Source: Bemisia tabaci
Taxonomy: Eukaryota > Arthropoda > Insecta > Hemiptera > Aleyrodidae
Assembly (NCBI RefSeq): GCF_918797505.1
Contig: NC_092797.1
Span: 19,419,372-19,483,371 of the forward strand
Length of the DNA: 64,000 bases
Direction: 5' to 3'
Below the pieces are notes generated by a model. The model searched no databases, had not been told where the DNA came from, and was given only the letters and a program-made list of their open reading frames with translations. A program made the translations under genes and the position numbers. Below are positions 10,776 to 20,361 of the stretch, piece by piece (within the stretch, counting starts at the first letter, position 1; each line of letters opens with the position of its first letter).

Positions 10776-12008
10776 TTCCCTGGAGCGGAGGCGTCTCCAC
10801 TGAGAGGAAACGGCAGAGATGAAGGCGCTGCCAAGGAAATCGAAGACGCTGAATCCAAAGGCTCATCGATAACCGAAAGCGACCCCAGCAACGACACGGT
10901 CATCAACGTCCCCGACGGTGACCCAAGTTCACTCGAGGACATCGAGGACGAAGAGATAGAGACGCCCCTCGTGGCCGCGATCCGAAGCGAGTGCAGCGGC
11001 CTCCAAAACAAACGAACCCGGAAGATGTGCGAGGCTCTCTTGAAAGCGTCCATGGAGGAACACCCGCTCCATCTGGCGGCGAACCGCGAAACCATGCAGA
11101 ACGAGATCGACTACAAGAGAAGCGAAGAAGAAGACAGGAACGGTGTCGCCAGGAGGCGGAGACGATCGGAAGGAGCGACTGGCCTGGCGAAGAGCGTCTG
11201 CTCCTGGTTGAAAAACTTGAACCCGGTGAAGAAAATGAAGAACCGGGGCAGGGACAGGGTTCCTGGGGACGAGTCGAGTGTGGCCAGGCTTGGCGTCGAT
11301 ACAGAGAGGAGTCTGGAATCAGGAGGTGCCAATCAGGAGTTGAAGGTCGCCGAAAACGATGACAGCTCCCTCGCTCTTCCGCTGTTGGTGACACAAATCA
11401 GGAGGGCAGCTACCGGGCGTCCGAGATTCTACGGTCGAGACCATGACGAGAATGAACATGAAACAGGTGAAGAAGCACGCGCTGATGTACCGGATAACAG
11501 TAAAATAGATCCCAAGGACGGCAAAGCAAACCCTGAGGATGTTAAAGAAGACCATGGGGTCAAGAACGCGCATCCTAAGGTTAAGGACGCACAACCTGAG
11601 GCTAGGGACGCACACCCTCGGGTGAAGGAAGAAGGGAGCGATAAAGATGAGGTTGACGAAGAGGATGACGCCGAGAAAATTGAGAAAGACCTGAAGGAGG
11701 CGGATAAGGTGAAGGAGGATGACGATTATGGCGAAGATGACGAGAAAGAAGATAAATCGCCTGTGAAAGGTAGGGCTGAGACTGATGATAAGAAGGAATC
11801 TGGTGAGGATGGTGATAGCGTGTCCGAGGAGAAAAGGGTGAAAAGGCAGGATACCGAGGAAATCAAGGAGATTTTCAGTTGGCTGAGGCCGGGAGCTAGG
11901 TGCTACTATTTGAAATGCACGGGAGCATACCCACATAAGAAAGATTTGGATAAGGAAGATAAGTATGAGAAGAAGGACAAGCATCCTCGGCAGAAATCTG
12001 CCTTCTAG
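10776..12008 (+). CDS. terminal exon of an acidic, precursor-like secreted protein
   Basis: I do not recognise the family. The exon encodes 410 residues (1 = Phe at 10776) and ends at TAG 12006-12008; there is no credible ATG, so earlier exons, probably with a signal peptide, are missing. Residues 1-64 are acidic and Ser-rich. Residues 65-95 hold Cys73 and Cys85. A pentabasic RRRRR lies at 126-130, followed by Cys142 in SVCSWLKNLNP. Residues 211-352 are very rich in Asp, Glu and Lys and include three 7-residue repeats (NAHPKVK, DAQPEAR, DAHPRVK; 264-284). RVKR (354-357) is a consensus furin site. After it come Gln358, FSWLRPGAR, CYYLKC (Cys376, Cys381) and a KK pair at 388-389, then a charged tail. 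Such an arrangement is typical of prohormone or other proteolytically processed secretory precursors; that function is inference. Visibly G+C-richer and less repetitive than its flanks, which supports real coding. Confidence 0.8.
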   Translation, partial: FPGAEASPLRGNGRDEGAAKEIEDAESKGSSITESDPSNDTVINVPDGDPSSLEDIEDEEIETPLVAAIRSECSGLQNKRTRKMCEALLKASMEEHPLHLAANRETMQNEIDYKRSEEEDRNGVARRRRRSEGATGLAKSVCSWLKNLNPVKKMKNRGRDRVPGDESSVARLGVDTERSLESGGANQELKVAENDDSSLALPLLVTQIRRAATGRPRFYGRDHDENEHETGEEARADVPDNSKIDPKDGKANPEDVKEDHGVKNAHPKVKDAQPEARDAHPRVKEEGSDKDEVDEEDDAEKIEKDLKEADKVKEDDDYGEDDEKEDKSPVKGRAETDDKKESGEDGDSVSEEKRVKRQDTEEIKEIFSWLRPGARCYYLKCTGAYPHKKDLDKEDKYEKKDKHPRQKSAF

Positions 12009-12422
12009 TTTTTTGACTGGTGATGTTCGAGAGAGGTGAACTACGTATGTTATGGACCGACAGTTTGTCGATTATCACAATTTTGTTGGACCGTTGTTGT
12101 TTGTGCGAATCGGTTCGCTTCTCTGTGGTATATGCTACAAGTGCAATTCAAAAATGAAAAAAAATGAAGAAGAAGAAGAAAAATAGAGACAGAGATCACA
12201 AAAACCACGATTGACTTTATAATATTTTGAAATTAAAATACTTGTTTTACAGTTTCATATTTTCTTTTGTGGGTATCAAGATATCAATTTTTAAAAGAGG
12301 TGGTAATATTGTAAAAAAGTTTTGTATGTGAATCACAGTCAGTCTATAGACTCGTTAAATAGTATCAGCTTGTCAGCGATGAAGAATTGATTCCGAAAAC
12401 TGCACATATAAAATTGAATAAA
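12009..12422 (+). other. 3' UTR of the coding exon
   Basis: A+T-rich DNA from the stop codon to the first strong AATAAA. It contains an A+G-rich patch (AATGAAGAAGAAGAAGAA, about 12165) and no long open frame. Confidence 0.6.
12417..12422 (+). terminator. poly(A) signal AATAAA
   Basis: Canonical hexamer about 410 bases after the stop codon, followed by further AATAAAA-like sequence at 12423-12430. It is the best candidate 3' processing signal for the exon at 10776-12008. Confidence 0.65.
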
Positions 12423-13759
12423 AATAAAATTTAGAACTTGAAGTATCGTTACGTTTTGGGAATGCAAAAAGGACAGTCATGGTGAAAACCAAAAAAAAAA
12501 AAAATTTCGTTGCATTGATGAAAAAATAAACGAAGAGAGAGACAAATGTTGTTTTACTTTGTTTTATTTCTTTGTTGTTTTTACAAGATTACAAATTATG
12601 AGATATATTTTTTTTTCTTTTATATTGTCTTCCCTCCGACAAAATTTACTCAGTTGAAAAGAAATGCATGTGAATTGCAGTCAAATTTGTTCCACTGATT
12701 ATGACCGGAAACTCAACGAGCTTTTGGACGAGTAAAATTGTCGCTATCACACCTCGGCGTCGTGATCTTTCCTAAATTCCCCATCCGCCAATATGATTTT
12801 TTGTGCAGTAGCTCGCTGGCCTACAGAGATATATTCCTCCACACTCACATTCATCCGACACCTGGACCATTAGAGGAGGGCATTCAGCATTAAAAGAGTG
12901 ATAATAGACCCATTGTAAGTTAGTTCAAAGTTGTTGACAGACAAAGTTCTCGAAATTGCAAAATAAATATTTATAATAAGGTAAGTTCTCGTTCGCAACA
13001 CAATGACAGGACACATAATTGACCAGCGCCACCCTCGTCGTGGTGAATAGGTCACTCAGGAGTCCCGCTTGCGCGGAAACGGACGCCGCGGACGGGCATC
13101 ATTTATAAAAACGCTAATGATCGCTCCAGATTAATGATAACTTCCCTATAAACGCTGTTAAATCGATTAAGATAGAGGATAAATAAAGAATGCCCGGGCG
13201 AAATAAACACGCGATTAAAATATCCAATACAAACAATATTGGAGAGCGCATTATTCGGGTAGGGCGACGAAGCGGGTTGCATCATTTATCAAGGCAGGGG
13301 CAGAATGGGTCAAGCCGATTTCGGGGGGAATCCGCGAGGCGATGGCGATTGTTCGAACGTGTCACCGCTTTTATCGGCCGACAATAGCCACGAGCGGACG
13401 AGCAGGAAATTGCCGCCGAGAGTAATGACTTTTTCCGAGGGAAAATTGGGCCGGCGTATTCCAGGATTTGGGTAAAAAGCTTCCACGATTGTAACCGGCC
13501 GCTCGTTTGGGACATTGGTGAGAATTTCGGGCGCACGTGTCTGTCATCATCATCATTATCGAGTATCCTGATTGGGCGAGGTCGATTGGAGTCCATCTTA
13601 GACTCGAAGTGTGAGTGATTGTTGGGTAGTTAAGTTGGAATGGTTTATGAAACTCGGCTTTTTCCTGTTGGCCGTTTATAGGAAGAGCCGAAGAACCAAA
13701 AAGTTAAATTTTGACAACCCATTTGGAGATGGGTATTTTATGATCATTTTGGCATCCCC
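12423..13759. other. unique DNA with a G+C-rich block
   Basis: No gene is recognisable. 12423-12960 is A+T-rich. 13060-13560 is G+C-rich and free of visible repeats, a pattern repeated at several other places in the window. Regulatory use is possible but unproven. Confidence 0.4.
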
Positions 13760-13916
13760 CTCAAAAAAAAAAAAGAAAAAAAAGAAAAAGAAAAAGAAAA
13801 TGGAAAAGAAAAAGAAAAAGAAAAAAAGAAATAGAAAAAGAAAAAGAAAAAGAAAAAGAAAAAGAAAAAGAAAAAGAAAAAGAAAAAGAAAAAGAAAAAG
13901 AAAAAGAAAAAGAAAA
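13760..13916. repeat. (AAAAAG)n microsatellite
   Basis: An A-rich run passes into regular AAAAAG hexamers up to 13916. Since six is a multiple of three, frames stay open on both strands, giving Lys/Arg-rich and Phe/Leu-rich chance products that should not be annotated as proteins. Confidence 0.95.
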
Positions 13917-13967
13917 TGCTTAGATTTAAATAATAATGCCAATCGGGCTTCAGGACAAAATCTCTTT

Positions 13968-14062
13968 GAGGGAAAATTGTGCTTGTGTGTGAGCTTTTTC
14001 CCACTGTAATGAGATATCAGCTTTAAGCTGAACTTTTTACGCACGGTGGCTAAAAAACTCCA
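13968..14062. repeat. dispersed repeat, copy 1
   Basis: About 95 bp shared with 16817-16910. The identical AATTGTGCTTGTGTGTGAGC starts the homology, and GGCTAAAAAACTCC-like sequence ends it. Nature unknown. Confidence 0.8.
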
Positions 14063-14396
14063 TCATTGTTTTAGGAAAGAAGGTTGAGCCTTTCAATTTT
14101 CATAGAGCCATTTTTTTTTGCTCGTAAGTTACATGGTACAAAGGTTGCTAAAACTGGGCGCACCTGCCTAGTGACAAAAATCGCGCACTCACAGAAAAAC
14201 ATATCAGTCGCTACTCAAAGGTTGAGTCATAATTAGCACCAGTAGTGCAGTATAAAATTAGGGGAACTAGAATAGGTTGGTAAATAACAACCGTAGACCC
14301 ATGAAAGATGAGATCGTCACCGCCGATCTAATTCGTATTTGTATCAGTTAATATTAAGAAATTTACTTGGACCTAATACTAGAAATCTGCCTCTTG

Positions 14397-14606
14397 GGTC
14401 CGGAGTACAGACTCTTAAAAAATTTGGCAAAGAAAAAATACTATTGATTCAATCGGATTTTTTCTTGAGGCAAAAAGAAATCCGCTTAAATTAAGAGGCC
14501 TGGTTCTCCATTCAAGCAAAGATACGATTGAAGCAACAGTAGTTTTTCGTGACAACTTTTCCAAGAGCCTGAACTTTTGACCTAAGATACTTTTTTTTCT
14601 ATTGAA
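14397..14606. mobile_element. degenerate CACTG-family palindromic MITE
   Basis: It has the internal layout of the 16460 copy: CAGACTCTTAAAAA, a GATTCAATCGGATTTT box, TTAAATTAAGAGGCCTGGTT, then the inverse half ending AAGAGCCTGAACTT. The CACTGG termini are lost, so the limits are approximate. Confidence 0.65.
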
Positions 14607-15001
14607 GACAATAGTCAATGAAATGAACATACATTTTAAACGTAGAACATGATCTCAAAATAAACCTGATACTTTTGTGTAAGATTTACATTTGAAACAA
14701 TGCCGTCCCTCCGCCACTTAAGCTGAGAGTATTTATATGCTATAACTCATAATCAAAAGGCGAATCGGGAGAATCATAAATCGTGGGCTTTGCGGGTTGC
14801 CTGGTCATCCGAGATGGGGCGCATTTGCGGTGGGCACGCTTCGCGGGTATGCAAAACAGTAAGATCTATACTCTGTATGACTGGGTGAGCTTCGACCGAA
14901 GTTATGGCTCAGCCAGTGAGGTCTTAAAAGCTCCCATGTATCATTGTCACCGACTCACCAAAGTGTGAATTCGGCCGCCAAGTAATTGCTCCATCCGAAT
15001 A
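14607..15001. other. unique non-coding DNA
   Basis: No gene or repeat is recognised. Confidence 0.35.
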
Positions 15002-15433
15002 TATGTAGCAGGCAAATCAGGCATTTTGTCAAATGCCTCGGCAAGTAAATCAAATGTTTGCACTTAGATTGAGATTCTGATTATTTTTCTAATTTTAGAC
15101 AAAACGGTCCATTGCTCACGTAAGAAAGAATTCTCTGTAAAAATTTGCATCGTGGAAAGGTGTTTCGCGCAATTTCTAATCCCAAAAGAAACATTTATCT
15201 TGAAATTTTCAGCATGCCGTAAAACACAGAATTTTTAAAATTTTAACTTTCGAATATATGAGCATTTGAAGGAAAAAGAACGAGGAGAGGTTGTGGATTT
15301 GATTATTAATTCCTTCTGAGATATTGAAATGCATAAAAGTTCTTTGTAATGTATTGACAAAATGTCGGAAACTGTCAAGACTCTCTGCCTAGGCATTTTA
15401 TGACATGCCTACTTTGACAAATTGCCTGCGAAG
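15002..15433. mobile_element. GCAGGCAA-ended TIR element
   Basis: The left side TATATGTAGCAGGCAAATC and the right side (reverse complement TATACTTCGCAGGCAATTTG) are inverted. Both carry a small AGGCAT...ATGCCT hairpin just inside. A fragment of the same family is at 4807-4872. It is non-coding, with no clear target duplication. Confidence 0.6.
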
Positions 15434-16341
15434 TATACAACCCTACTCTCCTGCATGAGAATTGATTTTGAAAATGTTCGATAAATTCGTCGTGTTGTGA
15501 AAAAGCTTTTGATGAGCGACCACATAACATGGTGCTTCATTCCTTAACCTGTATTTTGGTCCATGTTGTCCGAAATGATGTTACTTCATTGAGCAACATA
15601 AACCCATTTACGCTGGAGATCGCCCTCTCCGTACGTGTACCAATAACCACAACTTTTCCGGTCACCATGCACGCTACCCGTGATGCTACCAGAAATCAGG
15701 TGCAACGGTGAATCCACCGACCACAACCCTTAATCCACCCCAACCCCGATGATATTTGTTTATTCCTTCGGATCCCCAGAAACTCAGCGGTCGTAAAAAA
15801 TGATTTACGATATTTTTGACGCAGATGAGGGCGTTGCGGTTCGTTTTTTTCGCGGAGGAGGACCGAAGCGTGTTGTAAGGGCAGGAGCTCGGACGCACCA
15901 AACGATGATTAGGTGGCAGCTGCTGGAGGTATAAAACGAAATTAGTCGGTCATAAACCGGGCCGATGGACCCGGGTCCCGCACGAAAGTTGCCGGCCAAG
16001 CGCAATTGACAGCGGGCAGCTTTCGCGGGTCCGCAGCAGCGCGGCGGGCGGCAGGGGTGGGAGTGGAGGATTTATGCGCCACCCGAGTACCACAGTTGCC
16101 GGATGCAAGAATGTCGGTCAAACATTTTGAGCCGTATCTGAAGTCATGACTTAGCTCCACGGGACGTTTCATGGGATTTGTCCCGGGGAAAAATCTCACT
16201 AGCGAAGTTGGGAAAAATATTGAGTTAGTCAATACTAATCACAGTGCCAACTGTGTGCCACCCCCAGGCCGCGCTGCACTAAGGATTGGCCCAACAAGGC
16301 CAAACGCGTCTACAGTTGCCTCCCTGAATGGTTGTTACTAT
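15434..16341. other. unique DNA, G+C-rich block
   Basis: 15690-16300 is G+C-rich with no recognisable repeats. Several chance frames exist on both strands; none shows domain-like composition. No gene call is supported. Confidence 0.4.
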
Positions 16342-16783
16342 CACTGAAAAAAAAGGTGCTTGACTCAAGCATGATAAATCTTGAATATGCCGCCAAGAAT
16401 TTGTTTTAAGTTGATTTAAGCTGAATTTTTCTTGATACAAGCAACATAATGCTTTGGTTCACTGGAAAAAACACATTGTATCTACAGTCCAGACTCCTAA
16501 AAACATCGACAAGAAAAAATACTCTTGAATCAATCGGATTTTTGGTTAAATCAAGAACCAAGCCTCTTAGAAATTTGAACGGATTTTCTTTTGATTTAAG
16601 CTTAAATCTGATTGAATCAAGAGTATTTTTCTTGTAAATGTTTTCAAGAGTCTGGACTCTAGATCCAATGTGTTTTTTTTCCAGTGTTAAGCGAAAAAGT
16701 AGCTTCTATTAAACAGCAAAATTTTTGATTTAAGAAAAAATACACCTATGGCGGCAAATTTAAGATTATTTTTTTTTTCAGTG
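16342..16783. mobile_element. CACTGAAAAAA-ended element, interrupted
   Basis: It starts CACTGAAAAAAAA and ends TTTTTTTTCAGTG. Inside, GCCGCCA and TGGCGGC segments face each other near the ends. A second MITE (16460-16686) sits within it, so the uninterrupted element would be about 213 bp. Flanking dinucleotides (AT and AG) do not match, so this boundary reading is less sure than the inner one. Confidence 0.6.
16460..16686. mobile_element. CACTGG-family palindromic MITE, nested
   Basis: A 227-bp element beginning CACTGGAAAAAACACATTG and ending with its inverse. It is a near palindrome throughout. The flanking dinucleotide TT is duplicated (16458-16459 and 16687-16688). CACTG termini with a short duplication resemble the CACTA/EnSpm superfamily; that assignment is inference. 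Confidence 0.88.
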
Positions 16784-16816
16784 AGTGTTGCACCAAACAG
16801 CCTATCTCTTTGGTCG

Positions 16817-16910
16817 AGAATTGTGCTTGTGTGTGAGCTTTTTTCCTCTGTAGTGTGATATCAGTTTTATGTTGAATTTAACGCACGTTGGCTAAAAAAA
16901 CTCCAACATA
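16817..16910. repeat. dispersed repeat, copy 2
   Basis: Partner of 13968-14062 in the same orientation, differing by scattered substitutions and a one-base change in the T run. Confidence 0.8.
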
Positions 16911-16940
16911 CCGACCAGGGATACGGTCCATGGATTTGAG

Positions 16941-17487
16941 AATTTGCAGGCGTCTGAAATTGGATGCACTGAAAAAAATGGTATGCTATTTTAGCACCTA
17001 GGATGTCAAAAAAGTGTCTGGTAATCCTAAGATGCTACCTTAATTGCCCACGCAGTTGAATTTGCAATCCCAGGATGTTAAGTTAACTGCGAGGGCAGTA
17101 AAGGCAGCACCTTGGGATTACCAGACACATTTGTGACATCCTAGGTGCTAAAACAGCATATTGTTGTTTTCAGTGTGAATTGTGTGTTAAATCGGAAACT
17201 ATACTGAGAGAACTGAACACAAATATACCCGTAGTTCATAAATTGAATAATCATTGGATGAGATATCGAGACAAAATAATGTAATCTGCTGAAATACATG
17301 AGTTTAAATGGGAAATGCCACCAGATGACTTCACAAAGCGATGTATTTTTTCACTTTTAAATCTACGTTTATACTTTTTCCCAAATTGGAAAAAAATTAT
17401 ACAAAATACTCTGTAATTAGCTCTGTAAGGACTTTCAAATGAAGCAATACAACATTGCGTGCAGATGTATAAGTTTGGAAATAACGT
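16941..17487. repeat. dispersed repeat D, copy 2 (interrupted by a MITE)
   Basis: Aligns with 2741-3055 once the MITE at 16977-17175 is removed. The break lies exactly between duplicated TG dinucleotides, where the other copy has a single TG. Confidence 0.75.
16977..17175. mobile_element. CACTG palindromic MITE, 199 bp
   Basis: It begins CACTGAAAAAAATGGTATGC and ends with GCATATTGTTGTTTTCAGTG. Halves pair over most of the length (AGCACCTAGGATGTCA against TGACATCCTAGGTGCT). A TG duplication flanks it (16975-16976, 17176-17177). The body differs from the CACTGG family, so it is a separate subfamily using the same kind of ends. Confidence 0.88.
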
Positions 17488-19280
17488 GGGACCTTATAAC
17501 ATGAAATATTTCAAAGCAAAATAATACAAGAGGGGAGAACTGCTGTCACATGACCTGAACCTGTCAGTCTGTACAGCTCCTTGAGCACATGTGTAGAAAA
17601 TCAGTTTGACCCCTCTGATTTTATGGTTGCTGTCTTTGCTTCAATTGTCAAAATATAATTTCAGGTACTTAAATTGATAAAGCAAATATTTTCAATTGCG
17701 TATAATTATTTTTTGGGGAAGAACAGCAAACCTCCTCCTGCAACATTCTTGTGAGAACCAATGTTTAACAGGGATAATCAGTCTAAAATCTAACGAACGT
17801 AAATCTAACGAAGATAAAGTCGTTATTGCTTGCTTCTTTCAATTGTATTGAATCTTTTTCCTTATATATGGGTCTCATATTTACAGGTCAGGGCACCTAA
17901 GCACGGGAAATATACTGTACTATCACGGGATCAACCGTAATAAAAAATTGAAAGAGGTGTCCTCTTACTGTCAAAAATAAAAGCAACTCTTTCTTCTCTC
18001 AGTCGTTGAACCACTGAATAAATAATAGGTTCAAAGGGTAAAGAGGAGTAACAGACACGAAAATCCTTTTTCCTGTATTTCACTGTTGTAATCTCTACGC
18101 TTTAAACAAATTTGAGCAATATCTTTTCTTACCGGTCATAAGTGCAACTGAAAAAACTGTAAGATATGAAATTTTGTGATTTATTTCAACTATGCATGTG
18201 TTTTTATAGTGCAATAAAATAAGAATGGATACTTATGGTTAGGAATTAAGAGCATCTCACTTGTCAGTCATGATGGAAAGTTAGTTTCAACGTTCATAAC
18301 AACTCCATGGTCATTTCAAGCAAACCTCGGGGAATTCCTTAAAACGACCAGTGAAAACGATTGTAATTTCTGTGAGTTTGCAGTGCTTTTGCTTATTGTG
18401 CAGTTTAAAAAACTGGCTGTTTTTTATTGCCCAATTTTTTTTATTAAAGGGAAAATGTATTTTGCTGATTTCAAAAAAATGGATGAAACTAAAAGGAACA
18501 CATAATTTTTCACACCCAATTCAAAGAGGTGTATCTTGTCAATCGATGCTATTCTTTGAAGTAAAAAGGAAACCTCAATTAAATTTGAAAAAATGGCCAT
18601 TATACCCATTTTCTTCTTGAATTTGAGTAAAATCGATGTTTGTTTTAACGAAAAATAATTAATTTAAATCATAGACAACTTTCACCCCTCTTTTTTTCTT
18701 TTTAAATGAAAGACGCATACTTCTAATAGTTACAAACTTTTTTACGGTAAACAAACATTTTTGGACAAATTATACATAAAATGGATAGCATCGTGGTTTG
18801 TCTTGAACTTATTTTTATTTTTATTTTAATTTTAAGTTTCACCATAAATATTTTTTACAGTAAGTGATCTCCAATTATTTTAGATCTTAAGGGCGCCCTT
18901 GAAATGAAATCTGGTAAAACCGACAACCGGGTGAGGTCTCTCTTGGTCCTTCCGTGTTATTACCAAGGATCCTTTACGATACGCCTCTCTCGATTCGTCA
19001 AGCTGTTTGTCCATCATAATCGCACCCTTGCACTCTCACTCTCGCGTCCACCCCCACCCCCTACGGCTCAAGACTCCGAGTAAATAAAACCAGACGACCA
19101 CCCCCGCCCACGCTTTCTTGGCACAGTTTCTAGAGGGATTCGCCTCCCGAATTTCATCAAAGTTGACGCCCGGAGCCCGTCCGAGGCGCGATTATAATCT
19201 CCAGCTTGAATATAAAGCGGACTGTCAAAGTTACATAATATCAACACATTCATCTATCCATGGAAGTCTGGACATCTGCG
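17488..19280. other. A+T-rich non-coding DNA; G+C-rich at the right end
   Basis: No gene is supported. An open frame at 18351-18620 is hydrophobic but starts with GTG and lies in A+T-rich DNA. 18930-19230 is a unique G+C-richer block. Confidence 0.4.
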
Positions 19281-19535
19281 CTGCCACGCTAAGTAGAAAC
19301 ACCCTATAAACATTCCAATGTTGCCAAATTCCTTCCGATTAAATATTCATTTACGGAAAAAGCAAAACATATTTTCATTTGAAATTTTGTAGAGGCGTTA
19401 GAATGAATTTCGGTTATAAGTCCTCGGAAAAGTCAAGAGAAAAGATAAACAAGTTTTGCAGGAAATTTTTGATTTTAATAGAGGAGATTAGGCAACATTT
19501 GTGTGCTTTTATGACGTTTTTCCATAGTATAGAAA
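19281..19535. mobile_element. CTGCCGTGC-family MITE, degenerate copy 3
   Basis: About 255 bp with a drifted left end (CTGCCACGCTAAGTAGAAAC) and a badly decayed right end (GACGTTTTTCCATAGTATAG). Internal CATTCCAATGTTGCCAAATT keeps the family signature. Flanks TGCG and TGTG match at three of four positions. It is the oldest copy in the window. Confidence 0.7.
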
Positions 19536-20106
19536 TGTGTGCGTTGAATGAGAGCTTAAAATCCGCGCAAAACCAAGGAGTGACGACGGAGGCGGCGGCT
19601 CTGAATGCTTCTGCAACCCACACCCCCAACCCCTTTCCCTGCGAAATGAATGGACGGCCCCGCGCTTTTGAACCCTTGAGCTTTCACGGTTTGCAGAAAG
19701 CTCTCGGACATCTCTTGTGTTGGTTTTGGGTCGCTCAATTAAACTTTCAAAACTTCGGGATTGAACTTATGAATACGATTCGGACGGACGTTCCCGGCGG
19801 ATTCCGAGGGAGCGGCCCTCTCAAGCATTCATGAGCTTTGAATGATAATTTCGGAATTAAATAAACAGTCGGATGTTCAATTACTTTGACGTTATTATTT
19901 TAAAATCAAAAGATTATTCGTGTTTGATCGGGCTCACGGCCACCGTTTTTCTGCGGTCCTTTTCCTTTGCCCTTTGAGCTTTGACTCTGGACCACAGGTG
20001 TTTTCTCCCAAGCATCCTCATGTGAAAGCGTAGCTGCAAAAAAGTTCGCCAAAAGATGCATGCTTAATATTTGCTTGAGGGCAATCTCCTCACACTGATA
20101 AACATA
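19536..20106. other. unique DNA
   Basis: G+C-richer unique DNA at 19560-19840, then ordinary A+T-rich sequence. No gene or repeat is recognised. Confidence 0.35.
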
Positions 20107-20361
20107 TCGACGGTGAAACTACCAAACCACGTATCTCGTTTGCGGTGTTTAAAAATCTGCGCTCACATTTTATTTTTTTGAAATAGACCAAATAAATATC
20201 ATTCCTTGAAATTTTCACAGAATTTTTTCCACACGAAGAGGAAAAATCACAGAAATTTTCAAGACTGGACGTTTAGTAGTTTTTCATTTAAAAAATAAAG
20301 TATGACAGGAAGTCTGCGACGTCGCAAACCGAGATACGTGGTTTGGTAGTTTCACCGTCGA
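20107..20361. mobile_element. CGACGGTGAAACT-family TIR MITE
   Basis: A 255-bp element with terminal inverted repeats of over 35 bp, starting TCGACGGTGAAACTACCAAA and closing with TTTGGTAGTTTCACCGTCGA. Both flanks read TA (20105-20106, 20362-20363). A TA duplication is typical of Tc1/mariner elements; no coding part remains. A diverged relative lies at 8913-9170. Confidence 0.85.

Noticed and set aside
11319..11984. Minus-strand open frame of 221 codons, hydrophobic
   Set aside because: Antisense shadow of the acidic and Lys-rich coding exon; complement of Asp/Glu/Lys codons gives Leu/Ile/Phe/Val.
13611..14044. Lys/Arg-rich and Phe/Leu-rich open frames
   Set aside because: They arise from the (AAAAAG)n microsatellite and have no coding character outside it.
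18351..18620. Hydrophobic, signal-peptide-like 89-codon frame
   Set aside because: Starts with GTG, lies in A+T-rich DNA where Leu/Phe/Lys codons are expected by chance, and has no splice or poly(A) context.
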